Assembly: GCA_002633005.1 (NCBI GenBank)
Contig: NMRA01000335.1
Span: 336,475 to 400,474 of the forward strand
Length of the DNA stretch: 64,000 nucleotides
Reading direction: 5' to 3'
Source of the DNA: Phoronis australis
Lineage: Eukaryota > Phoronida > Phoronidae
Part shown: piece by piece, positions 49,493 to 61,335 of the stretch
Position numbering within the stretch: the stretch's first letter is position 1
Layout: every line of letters starts with the position of its first letter
The notes under the pieces: generated by a model
What the model was told of the DNA's origin: nothing
Database searches by the model: none
Seen by the model: the letters and a program-made list of their open reading frames with translations, nothing else
Position numbers and translations under genes: made by a program

Positions 49493-51549
49493 TCACTTAT
49501 TCATCTCATTAAATGACGCTCTATTTTCTCTCAGTTTGGGAGGTTCCGACTTCAGTGCTTCGGATTTCACGAAATCAATTTGAGAGTATGTGAGCGGGGA
49601 ATCCGGTTCGCCGGATTCAGACAGCAATTTCCGAGGAGATTTGGGCGGCAATGAGGTACTCTCACTCAAGTCCAGAGAAGCATAGTTCAGAGCACAATCT
49701 GGTTCTAAAGTTGAGCTACTTGTCCCCGACGAATGACGAGAACCGGTAGACTGGCTAGGAGAGGGTAGTGACTCTGTAATACTTTTACGACTTCGTGGCA
49801 TCGATGACTCTCCATCGGATAAATGACTGGAACTGCTCCGACGAGGAATCGAGACAGACAAGGAAGAAAGAGGTGTGGCACCTACAACCGGTTTCTCAGA
49901 TTTAGAGTTCAACTTTCCACTCGATGGAGTGACCTCAACTGTCATCAATGAATAATCGCTAAAACTGGCTTTCTCACAAGACACTAGCTTTTCTGCACCA
50001 TTTTTTCGAGCAGATTTCTTGGATGAGGAAACCTTTTTCGGGTGCTGCGTCTTGACAGGGTCTGCCGGCTCATTTCTTATGTATGCCACCACTTTCTGAG
50101 GTTCAGTTTTCATTGTAGATGGTGCTGGTGAAACCTCCACCCCAGGGGTAAATGACATATACGAATCTACCAAAGGAGACGAGGTCAAGGTCGAGGTCTT
50201 AAGGGGTAGTGCAGGTGACGAGGCCTTCGGGGGAGGGCTAGGCGATGGGACCTTAGGAGATGGGGTACGTGACGGACCCTTGAGCAGTGGAGCAGGTGAC
50301 AAGTGACCAGGCTTTTCATTGGAGGATTTAACACTAGCGGAAGAAGTGGTCTTCCTTCCCTTGGCTGGTGCACTTGCACTCTGTTTAGAGATATGGTCTG
50401 GGCTCTTTCTCACCGAGTCTTTCTTCACATCATACGTTATAGGCATGTAGGAGTCTGGAATCTCCGAATACTGTCGCGCCTCTACAGGTTTAACTTCATT
50501 CTTCCCCTCGTAACTTAGACTCATGTAAGCTCCACTCTCATCCGTCTCCGAACTCTGACTCAGTGACCCGCGGCCATTTGAGTCTCTCTGGTCCTTAGGT
50601 GTACTCTGACCGGGGTTGGGGCTTGGACACAGATCACTATGGGATGAATGGCAGCCTGAGGTACTACTGTCCGAGTCAGATGAGGCTGCGGATGTAAGTT
50701 TAAAAACTGGAACTTTACGACCAGCCACTCCGATGGACGATCGCCGGCCCTGACTTAACTCTGTTGGGTTCATCTCCATGTAGCTGCTGAAAGCCGTATG
50801 CGATGGACTAAGGGAGACGTCCATAGACGCTTGTTTGACACCGCCCACTGGAGGATTCATAGGAACATAGTCGCCTGTTTTAGACGAGGGTAATCCAGTC
50901 TTTTCATTTTTAACCCCCAGACTCATGGACATGTAATCACTGCCCTGTCTCAATGGTTGCGAGCCAGATCGAACATGGTGAAAATTCATATCCATGTAGC
51001 CATCTTTGGTCAACGACTCCGAAGACCTCTTAGAGTCCAAAGATTTCAACGACTCGCTCGATGAGCGACTACCATTCCGTTTGAGCGACATCTGGTGCTT
51101 GTCTAAAGCTGACCATTTTTCACGGCCCTTCTGCCCGTGACTTGCTGCTCTTGGGCGGTGGTGTTGCGTCCATGACGACGTGCGAGGCCGGTACCCGACG
51201 TCACTTCCCGTGCGACGACGGAACTCCATCTCCATTAAGTTTTCCTGCACATTGTCCAGACTAGACAAGAGAGGCGCAGCGCTCATCGCCTGTGGTATTA
51301 GATGAGGTGCACTACAACTTTTCACAGTATCCAACATGCCTTGCTTAGCGATGGCTTCCATGAAGGGTTTGTTCTTTAGAGACAGTTTGCTGCTCGGCCG
51401 ACTGCCGACAGAGTTGTGCCGTTTGGGCATGAGGCTATCATTGTCTATGAGATAACTATGCACCCTGTTTGGTCGTAGCCCCGAGGAGCCAGGTTGGGGA
51501 CTGGTGCCATACAGTGATGATGAGTTGTTGGGCCTCATGTCCATATAAC
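49493..51549 (-). CDS. Large C-terminal exon of IRS with phosphotyrosine docking motifs
   Basis: The acceptor CTGTTTCAG precedes GTTATATGGACATG, completing an S-Y-M-D-M motif across the splice. YXXM motifs in order: SYMDM, GYMDM, DYMSM, DYVPM, SYMEM and DYSLM, plus degenerate YMSL, YMPI and YMSF. Near the end LNYASLDL and TYSQIDF match the SHP2-type motif (Y..[IL][DE][FL]) found at the C-terminus of IRS proteins. The stop TGA is at 49493-49495. The exon is Ser/Pro-rich with many SP and RxxS sites. Confidence 0.92.
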
Positions 51550-54500
51550 CTGAAACAGTGAATCAGACCTATAGCACTACATTAGCTGATAAGGAATGAA
51601 TGACTATTAACTGAGACAGAGAAAAAGACTGAAATGGCTGTTTTACGAAGTATCCATAATGCACACAGATTAGGGATTACTATAAAACCGCATTCCACAA
51701 CAAAAAACAACTTTGGATTTCGACCGTTCATTGACGTGAAATTGGCCTCCACTTGCTCCTTACTTAGATGAGAAGTGCTTTTTGAGTTATCCAAAAATTG
51801 ACAGTTCATTATTCAGGTGCATAAAATGACACGCTGTGACAAGCCAACTTGTCAGGTCTGGTTTCAAACAATAACAAACTGCAAGAGTTTATTTGAATCC
51901 CTGAAGTCACCTCCAGTTTGATTAAGGAACAGTTTGAGGTCAAATTCGTAACGTCAAGTTCGGGTGTAACTTATTTTTTTCAAAAGAAAGCAAGTTAACT
52001 GCTTTACAGTAAGGAAACATTATCTTCCATAAAAAGACTCAAGTCACATGGTAGTTGCATACTGCTCTACAAATGACATGGTCTTCACTAAAGTTGCATA
52101 CTGCCCTACAAATGACATGGTCTTCACTATAGTTGCATACTGCTCTACAAATCACATGGTCTTCACTAAAGTTGCATTTTGCCCTAAATAAAAAGGCTAC
52201 CAGACTGTTGCCATAAAAGACTTAACATCCTAACTTAACACGATTCCACTTTAGACACACACACAGATCACTGCCTGTTTCTGCATTCCATTCACTTAGC
52301 TGTGGTTTACGGTCATCTATTTCCGATCCTAAATTTGAGACATACTTCACTAGGAAGACCCCTCAAAGCACCTTTTATTACAACTCATCCAGCATTCGTA
52401 GACGCAGCATTACCAAGACAACTGATTCGCCTGTTATCTCTAGTTTGGTCCAGACCAACACACTACCAGTCGTCTGCCATTTACAACCCACAATCCAAAG
52501 TAATCAAGACAATGATGAGTGCTGGAGCCTCAGCAACACTGACTNAATGACTAGTATACCACACAGACTTACTCGTTTTCTCCTGGACTGTGGGTAGTTG
52601 GTAAGATACAGGTGCCATATCCAAGTAGGAGCTGTCCTCGCTTTTGTTGGACACGGCAGGAGATGACGATATAGGGGTCATGGACATGTACGGGTCATCT
52701 GCAACGGGGAAACTGCGTCATCAACAACTAACGGCCTAAATACGAGTTTCTCAACTGAGCAGGAAAAGAAGAACAAAATCACCATCTTACTACATAACCC
52801 TACCTAAGGTTACGTACAAATCTGTGTAGTTGGCTAATTTATTAGTAAAAAATATACATTTTCTTAAAGGAGAAACTCTGTAGCATTTAATCATTTACTT
52901 TTTATCAAACTATCATGACCATGTTGTTTTTTGTAAGATTTAGCAAAAAGAAAGGTACTTTGAAAGCAAAAGCACAGTATCATTAACATGACCAAATTTC
53001 CTTTGACACAATGAAATCTCAAAAAGCGTTACAGTTTTCTAAATTACCTTTCATTTTCATTTTGTATGCAATATTTATATGTTTTCAACATGATGGGAAT
53101 CCTATCCTTTGATAGCTTGTCAGGGATATTTCAAAAACAATTCCTAAGCATTATTGAGAACCACGCATAAACCACAGTACCAGCAAGTTCTGTATGAATA
53201 CTATCAGCCGTTTCAGAGCTACGGTGTTTTGAACTTAGCCCGACTTGACCATTTTGCTAGGGTCCTACATAATCGTGAGGTTCATAACCTAGCACAGAGA
53301 AAACCAGCATGACTTGTCACAAACCTCAGGCGGACTCTTGCTGGGCAATATCAGGTTGTCATCATGACGTCAACAAATGTGAAGCAAAAAGCCAACTTGA
53401 TTCACATTTCACAAAAAGTCTCTTAACAGGGCTTCGAGGTCACATGCACCTTTTAATTCAAGTTCTGAAAACCTTAGTGAAATTTTCTGCTAAGTGTATA
53501 TGAAAGTAAAGAAAAAGGTGGTTTCTAGACACATCTTGTCAACTACGCCCTCCAAAGGTGATTTTATGTTTATATCAACAAGTAAGTTAACCTACTCCAG
53601 CTGTAAAAGAGAAATTTTAGTAATCGTTTTTATCCAAAATTGGTGAGATATTACTGTAAGCAGTTAATTCTTACCACCACCAACAGAGGGACTCGACACA
53701 GAAGCTAAAGGTGACATTTCCAGGTAGCTACTGGTTATGTTGGCGACATCCATTTCAACGTAAGGTGATTGGTCATCCTGTTTTGAAGGAATCATGATTG
53801 GAGTAGATGGGTACCCAGCATGCTCTGGCGTCCTTGTCCTGCACAGAAATACAAAAAGCTGAAGGCCAATCAAAGATCGGAGATATTGAAATAGCAGTTT
53901 ATTGTTTTAAATGAGACCTACTCTTCTGAAAATGCCAGAGGCAAGTTTTGAGCTTCAAAAGTATAGGAGGGTCCACTTCTGAGGTCCAAAACTGAATTTC
54001 TGTTTAATTTGTTCTTTTAAGAAGAATAAGTCACTTAACATTGAATAAGCTGTTTTAACTTTAATTTTCAAAATTATATTGCTCAATAAAAATAATCAGA
54101 TAATTATTAGCAATTATACACTACGTTTAACTTAATTTCCAACTGCATTTAACTAAAAAATTTCTTCATCTATGGTACAAGGAAGCATTTTGTGGCCTTT
54201 GCCGACTTACTAAAAATGCCGCATTACCAAAAGAAACCCTCCAATGTTTTACAATGAGAAAAACCATCAGCCAACGCTACTAGGGGGAGCTGCTACTAGG
54301 AAAGCTGCTACTAGGGGGAGCTGTTGCTTCCCAGGAAGAGGAGTCCATCTGCCAAGCCAGAAAACCTTGCCCACCCGAAAATTCACAAGCATAGTCTTAC
54401 ATCTTCAATTCAGTTCACCAAATCAACTGGCCTCTGGATCATATGGCCTATGGATGAATCAAACAAACCATGCACTAACCTGGGTGGCCCTATTTTTGGA

Positions 54501-57500
54501 CTCTGCTCGCATTCCGTGTCCGTACTAAGACTGCTAGTGGTACCTCGAGAGTCGACGCTATCTGAACGGGTGCGGAACTCATCGCTGGCGTTGGTCGGCA
54601 ACAAAGCAGAAACACTGTAATGAAAAATGTAAGAATCTGTTAACCGAGTTTATAACAATGTGTGCCAGAACATTTACCTAGAAAAATGCAAAAAGCCCGA
54701 GCCCTGTTCCAATAAAAATGTCTTAGCCATGACAAAGTTTAAACGTAAGACAAATCTGACAAGTCCATTCTCAGAAAGTGGTGTTCAGTTCGTCTTGAAG
54801 TGTCACTTAAGATTTGTCTTATGTCCGTCTCCGAAAGACAGAAGTGGAAGTCTCCATGGTTGGAGGCCAAATTAAACCACTTTCACGATAGACAACAAAA
54901 TAAACAATAGCTTGTCAAGAGACTTTGAGAATAAGAAGCGTTAGACAAGTGAAGATTTCCGCCACGTAGCTACATTGAGCACTGTTTTGGACTTATTAGA
55001 AACTAAAGTCCCATAAATTTCAACGGTGGCCATTTTGAAAATGTTAAGTTCGGCTTAAGACAAAATATTAAGTGTTCGCTATCTCAAAATTAAGACAGAA
55101 ACTTAAGACACTTTAGTTCAGATGTTTTATTGTTTAAAGAAAATCATAACCATACCACAAGACTAAAGTCAAAGCTTTGGACAAATCTTGGAAATTATAA
55201 CAAAAAATGATCTTAAGTCAGTTTCTTGGAATGGGCCCCTGAATTTGAGTAGCTGGAACTGTCAGTCAACACTAATAAATAGTTTGACATGGTATGAATC
55301 TTCTTCACTCTGAACTTTGGGACAAAGGCGATTTCGGTGTTCATCATATTTCTCAAAGTATGGGCAATGTGTTTTCAATCTACAGAGTGGTTAATTTTGA
55401 CATCTTTCCGGCGATCCATAAATTCTGGATGGCCAACATTGCATATTTCCGGAATTTGAGAAAAAGCTCCAACATTGGGCAAAAAATTAATATTTTACCG
55501 ACCTAAATTGGAGAATGGTTTACCGTACAAAACACTATGGAAACGTCTGGCAGTATTATCGTCAGATATGCTGATCCACTGCTCAATTGTAGGAATGACA
55601 GGAAGCAAAAGATAGGTTTTCACAGCTACTGAACCAATTTAACAGTGTGTGACTTTTAATCTACCATGAGAGAGATCCAGCGAGCTTACCTACGAGGGGT
55701 GCTCACTGGAGACCTACTGCCGGGACGCATCAGCTCACCGCTGGGATGAGGGTTACAAGGTTTACTTTCGCTATAGGTGCGAGGCCTGCTTCTGCGACCA
55801 TGGGTACTACTCCGCTGTCGCATTGGGGGTGGTGCCTCTGATGCCAAGTTTTGGAGTGCACTGAAATATGAAAACCATTTTGTAACGCAACAGGAATATT
55901 GAACCCATACTTTGGCTATTAACAGATATTAATGCGACTTAACACTCAAATCTTTGCAACAAATAATACTTTGTGGACCTTTGTCAATCCCTAAAGTTTT
56001 GATTTAAGTTCGACAATTGTTAACAAAAGCTGCTAAATCAGAAATGATGAGTAGCGCTTCAAGTGATTGACTGGGCAAAGGATGCGCATCTCCAACCAGT
56101 GAATCCATTTTCCAACGCACTGATGACAGAGTTTTGGCTGAAAAATGCTTTCTTTCATCTTGCCAGGGAAGTACTTATACTCACGCAACAATTAATGATG
56201 GATTAAAGCTGGTTTCACTAAAATTGCCAAAACAATGTTTAGTACCCTTTTAACTAAAGCCTCAGTACACATTAACTCTTCTCTTATTCAGCGCATAATA
56301 TGGCCAACAAGTGAAATTCCATTTTGTCAAAATTTATTCTCAAAAACAAAGATTAAGAGAACTTAAGTCTATTTTTCGCATGGTTTGCAGTGCGTAGATG
56401 TCACGAAACAATTTTTGATTATTTTTCCACAATTTGTAGCACAGAAATCAGCCTTTGGAAAATAGAAAATGACAATTTTGGCGATTATTTTTGTGCAAAA
56501 TGAGTGGAAACTTAGTGTATCTCGAGCACAATGTGAATTGTGTTTCTCACATGTACAACATTACTCAGTAGACAATAGTGTGTGTTTCTCACATGTACAA
56601 CATTACTCACTAGACAATAGTGTGTGTTTCTCACATGTACAACATTACCAGTAGACAATAGTGTGTGTTTCACACATGTACAACATTACTCACTAGACAA
56701 TAGTGTGTGTTTCTTACATGTACAACATTACTCAGTAGACAATAGTGTGTGTTTCTCACATATGAGCATTACTTACCTGACTAGAGTCTCGTGGACGTTC
56801 TGCGCGATGACCGCATCCTCAACGTGCATCCACAGTTCACCTGGGCCTGTACATGTGTGTCGGCCGACATCTAAGTAACAGAAGCAGTCTGTGTGCCCGT
56901 AACGTCGAACTGCTTGCAACTGTTAGAACATAAAAGGAACCATTTTCACAGCTAATTTTGAAGACTAGAGGCAAGAAAACTTGAAGAACATAATGTAACG
57001 CTAATGAAGCAATAAACACAATTTTCTACTAGACCAGAGAACAGGAAATGCACACAATTACCTGAGAGTATTTTCCTAGAAGGACTATTGTTTCGCTATC
57101 ACTATTTAATAATTAATCCTTCGTTTAACACTTCGTAAACAACAGGCTATAAGTTTTACAACTCATGCACCCAGCTAATCTCATCACAGGGGAATTCCTT
57201 ACAACTTAACAACAACTAATCACGCAAGGCCAACGATCCACAGCCACCTGGCTGTACAGACAGCAGCTTCTACAGCTTCAGAAGGGAACACTTATCGAAA
57301 CAACATTTCTACTAACTTTCCTGAAACACATGACAAATGGTTACTTTCACATTATTTTTGGTGTACGAGAACATAATATTTTAAAAAGGTGGAGTACCAC
57401 TCATCAGCCAGAGGACCTTAGACATACGGAACCAGTCACCGTGTCTTTGAAAAGACTCCGATCACCTCCCTGTGGCCAGGCTTGTTCACAACTTTTTAGA

Positions 57501-59611
57501 GAGCAAGTTCACAATCCACAAACACTGCCAAACTCACCTGATATAAATAAGTGGGCACCTCATTGTCTACTTTAAATTGACCAATCAGTTCCACCGTCTT
57601 ATCTGTCAAACATAGTCTGTAGGGTCCTAGGCTTACTTTGCTGCCTCCCAGACCCTTTTCTTTCACGTCCACCTGCCAGACATGCTCTACAAGAAAAGAC
57701 AGGCATTGTTTTGTCTTTACATTTGAGTTACGAAATAGTAAAACAAACTAATATCACTAACGTGGTACCAGTTTATAGTCTATGCTACACATCTCGTGTA
57801 GTCAACTGGAACGTCAGTTACATACTCATTTCCTGTGCTAAGGTTACGTAAAGCTTTCCAGTGAGGAGTAATTTAGTCGTATTCATGAATCTATTTAATA
57901 TCTACTAGTTCCATGTTATTTTCATAATTTGAGAAGATGTGGTCACGTGATTCAATCAATGGAAGATTGGTATTAAGACAAAATCAATTTCTATCTAGCT
58001 TTCAATTTTCAGAAAATAAAGACTTGTGCTGTATACAGTATTAAATTTTAGTTTAGTAGATATTTAGATGAATGCGCCGACTCGTATTGTCCTTCAGAAC
58101 ATTAGATACAACAAAGTTTGCAATTTTGTTAAAAGTGCCTCCCTATCAAGTTGTCTGTCTCCCATTCCTAAATTGAAACTGAAGCACAAAATCAGAGCAG
58201 AGCTCGATATAAGCGAGTAAACGTATGTACGAGTAGAGAATTGACCTCACTGATATCAGTTGTGCGTTGAGCCGAAGGAGTTTTTTATGACGAACATCCG
58301 GCCGTACACCCGGGGATCATGTTTGGTGTTCTCCACGAAGTGTTTTGAGATATGACAGAGTCAAAGTGCAAAGGATTTTCCGTTACTGTAAAGCTAGTTG
58401 TTGACGCGAAAGTTAAAACGGTGCTCTTTAACCAACATGCGTGTTCAAGTAGTAAATACGCAATTTGAAAAAGAAAACACACATTGAAAAAAATACCTGC
58501 CAAAATTCAAGTCGTAGAACATGCAAACAATAAAAATCTTAGCGCAAACTCCCTCCATTTGTATGCATTGTTCAAACGTTATCAACTCCGGTCAAAAAAC
58601 TTCCACAAGGCATTGTATGCCAAAGCCACATGACGTATTGATGCGCAAGAATGAAGCAGTGCAAACTTCACAAGAAAAAAACCACATGCCTAATTGCGAT
58701 TACGTATTCAAGAACTAATTTTGCATGAAATAAAAAGCATTGAAATACTTCCATTCAGTGCAGAATTCCATTATTGGCAATTCAAGTTTGCTGCTTTGGC
58801 ACTGATTAGGTGCCACAGACATGGAAAAAATAGTTCAGCCACAAATGTCATGTGTACAGCATCAGTTAATTCGGCTTGCTATGTGAACGATTTGGCTCTT
58901 AAATGTGAGGGAACAGAATGACTCATTTAAGAGTAAAATTTGCCGCCTAGTATGAGACTGCGTGGTAGACTTAAAATATGGTGACAATTTCAAAAACTCC
59001 ACCATCGTTAAATACGCTGTAGACAGTAACATGAAGACTTCCCCTGTGACCAGCGCTCCGGTAGACTATGAATTACGAGTCAAAAGGCTGAAAATACAAG
59101 AGGAAAAAGAAAAAAATACAAGCAGAAAATTGCCTCACTCATACGGGTCATGAGCCAACGTCCGACATTTTTTTTTCAAGCTCAAATCTGGAAATATGAG
59201 TGGAAAATGTGTGGTCACTCGTATTTTCCAACGGACATTTTCTTTCGAGCAGACATTTTTAGCTGTCGAGTGCTACAGAGGTTGAAAAATCATACCAAAC
59301 TGTGGTTTTGGCTGCTCCCCGTCTTCACAGCCAGTGTACTGCTGCAACAGTGTAGTCAGCCACGACTCCTGATCCGCCTCTGACTCTGTCACTAGCTGTA
59401 GACAGTCAGTGTCGGTGAATAAGGCTATCACGTGCTTGTGCTTGGGATAAGATGTCACCCTGTTGATGTTGAAGCAGTTTTTCAACACCAGCGGAGGCTT
59501 GTTGGGCTCGGCTCTGTTGAGGAACTTCTTCTCCGAGTCGAAGTAGACGAGTTTTGACACGTCTGCAGCCTCTGTGTCTTTAAATATTACAACGTACCGC
59601 TTGCTCAGACT
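49493..59611 (-). CDS. Insulin receptor substrate (PH-PTB adaptor), 5' partial
   Basis: Eight exons on the minus strand join in frame (3,261 nt, 1,086 residues plus stop): 59611-59296, 57686-57538, 56919-56777, 55860-55690, 54614-54480, 53838-53675, 52698-52573, 51549-49493. Residues 1-105 are most of a PH domain (SLSKRYVVIFKD, CFNINRV, SEADQESWLTTLLQQ). Residues 106-203 are an IRS-type PTB domain (HVWQVDVKEKGLG, YRLCLT, RRYGHTDCF, GPGELWMHVED, AQNVHETL). The rest is a disordered serine-rich tail with ten YXXM motifs. IRS proteins are phosphorylated by the insulin/IGF receptor and recruit PI3-kinase and SHP2 at the membrane. Human IRS1 is 1,242 residues. The start codon and about 20 PH residues (the GYLRK part) are missing; the first exon was not found up to 64000. 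FRS or DOK are less likely because of the PTB sequence and YXXM density. Confidence 0.92.
52042..52187. repeat. About 45-bp minisatellite, 4 copies, in an IRS intron
   Basis: The unit is ACATGGTCTTCACTAAAGTT followed by GCATACTGCCCTACAAATG. Copies differ at a few positions. Confidence 0.85.
52545..52545. other. Single N: contig join in an IRS intron
   Basis: CACTGACTNAATGACTAG. As at 33473 and 35324, a lone N marks a join. It lies 28 bases beyond the donor side of exon 52573-52698 and does not disturb coding sequence. Confidence 0.7.
54277..54325. repeat. GCTGCTACTAGGGG short tandem repeat
   Basis: Three units of GCTACTAGG.. (TGCTACTAGGAAAGC, TGCTACTAGGGGGAGC) lie in an IRS intron. Confidence 0.6.
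54699..55239. mobile_element. MITE family 2, long copy in an IRS intron (about 540 bp)
   Basis: The left end GCCCTGTTCCAATAAAAATG and the right end CAGTTTCTTGGAATGGGCCC are imperfect inverted repeats. The interior has several AAGACAAAT/ATTTGTCTTA stretches, as in the nested copies near 34066 and 36056. Confidence 0.55.
56540..56762. repeat. 40-bp minisatellite, about 6 copies, beside an IRS splice donor
   Basis: The unit is GTGTTTCTCACATGTACAAC followed by ATTACTCAGTAGACAATAGT. The array ends about 13 bases from the donor (56775-56776) of the second PTB exon on the minus strand. Confidence 0.88.
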
Positions 59612-60857
59612 CTAGAACGAAAAGAACACAAACATTAGAGACATGACGACCATATAACAAAACCAGTACTATCGCCAAAGTAATTCAAACAGCCATGGTG
59701 AGGATATCTAGGCCAGTTATCATTATTTTGGCAAATGTTGTGAGCCAAACCGCCCTTTTTGCATGCTGCACCGCTCTTGAAGAAAGGCCGTTTCATGTGA
59801 AATGAATATTCATACGAATGCAGGCACCTCTCCACAGCATAAGGAACACATATTAACGTCCGTCAGTAAAATTTACCGCCATCTCCTAAACTTCCTTAGC
59901 GACGCCGATTTGGTCAAGCTAATTTCAAACGGCAATAACTAATTCATGTTAGCAATGGTGAATCTTACAGTTGAATCAATCAATCAACTCCAGTCTGTCC
60001 ACGGTGTTATGTAATTAGGAAGGCCAACTTGCAGCATTAGGGATTCCAAGTACTATGATTCCATCACAAAACATGAACTTAAGTCCTGTTGTGTAGGGCC
60101 TTAAGGTGTCGCTCAAAATGGGTGTTGACACTACTTCATTATATACTATGTTTTGATTGCATCTACTAGAAGAAATAATTTTGAAAATTCTGAAGTTTGG
60201 GAAAAACACTACTAATTTTCCACAATTAATGTTTTTAATGGCTGTGATGGGTCTTCTAGTCAATACATTTGGCATGGTAAAGCCACCTCAAACTTAATTC
60301 ATCTCAAAAGTAGCGAGTCAATGAACGACCAATTTACACCTGTTGGAATAAGGAATCGTATCTTTGGAATTATAATTGGCAGAGACCTCCCGTTTCCGCT
60401 GGAAATGTTATATGATTAAGTTTCGCATCCTTCTGTTTTGTTTTTATCCCATTTTCACTACTATTCTGCTGAATAGGCATTCATTATGAGGCCCACTCTC
60501 GCATATTCGAAATAATATGCTTTTTCAAAAAACAAATTTTGGTTGAAATGTTTCACACACAAGAGCATCCACATAAATTTGACTTAAAATTGAAAGCACT
60601 TGTCTGTTCCTTTTACATGTGCAGGTTTTAGAGGTGTTACCTGTGTCTTCTTGACTATTAGTAATATTTTATAGTTCAAAAGTGTAAAATTTCGTAAAAA
60701 TCAAACAAATAAATTCTAAAATCATAACTTTTAAAGCTTTCAAACCTAACTGTAATTTAAAATGCTTGAATTTCATTGTGTTTGTTGATCACAGTAGTAC
60801 ATCAACTTTGAAAATGCTTCCTATTTACTTTTGTTGAAAACTTTGACAAAATACTCA

Positions 60858-61335
60858 AGGTACCTACACTACATGGTTAACAGACTCATAAACACAGTCA
60901 TGGACGCATGAACACGACTCACGCACCTGCAAACACCATTCACTGACTCACAAACATGGGAACGGACTCACAAAACACGATCCATTCACCCAAATGCACG
61001 GGACACGGACTCACATTCACGAAGAAACCCGGTTGACGGACCGCCAAACACGGCTTACAGACAAAATGTAGATGTCAGCTGACCCAGGAAGCCGATGAGT
61101 CCGTGACCCGTGTTTATGGGATGCTTTATCGGAGTGAACCATGTTTGGCATTCCATTAACCGTGTTTCTTCGTGAATGTGAGTCCGTGTCTCGTGTATTT
61201 TGGTGAATGAATCGTGTTTTAGTGAGTCTGTTCACGCGTTTGTGAGTCCGTGGACGGTGTTTGCAGGTACGTGAGTCGTGTTCATGCGTCCCTGACCGTG
61301 TTTATCAGTCCGTTAACCATGTAGTTTAGGTACCT
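60858..61335. mobile_element. Fold-back element with about 170-bp inverted arms
   Basis: The left arm (60858-61030) begins AGGTACCTACACTACATGG and the right arm (61160-61335) ends with its imperfect complement. Both arms are built of short GACTCACAAACACGG-like units. The middle is about 130 bp. ATACTCA occurs directly before the left arm (60851-60857) and again at 61338-61344, consistent with a 7-bp target duplication. Confidence 0.75.

Noticed and set aside
60647-60670. Minus-strand VKKTQ followed by GTAACA as the missing IRS first exon
   Set aside because: The upstream minus-strand sequence is AT-rich with stops and has no PH-like residues.
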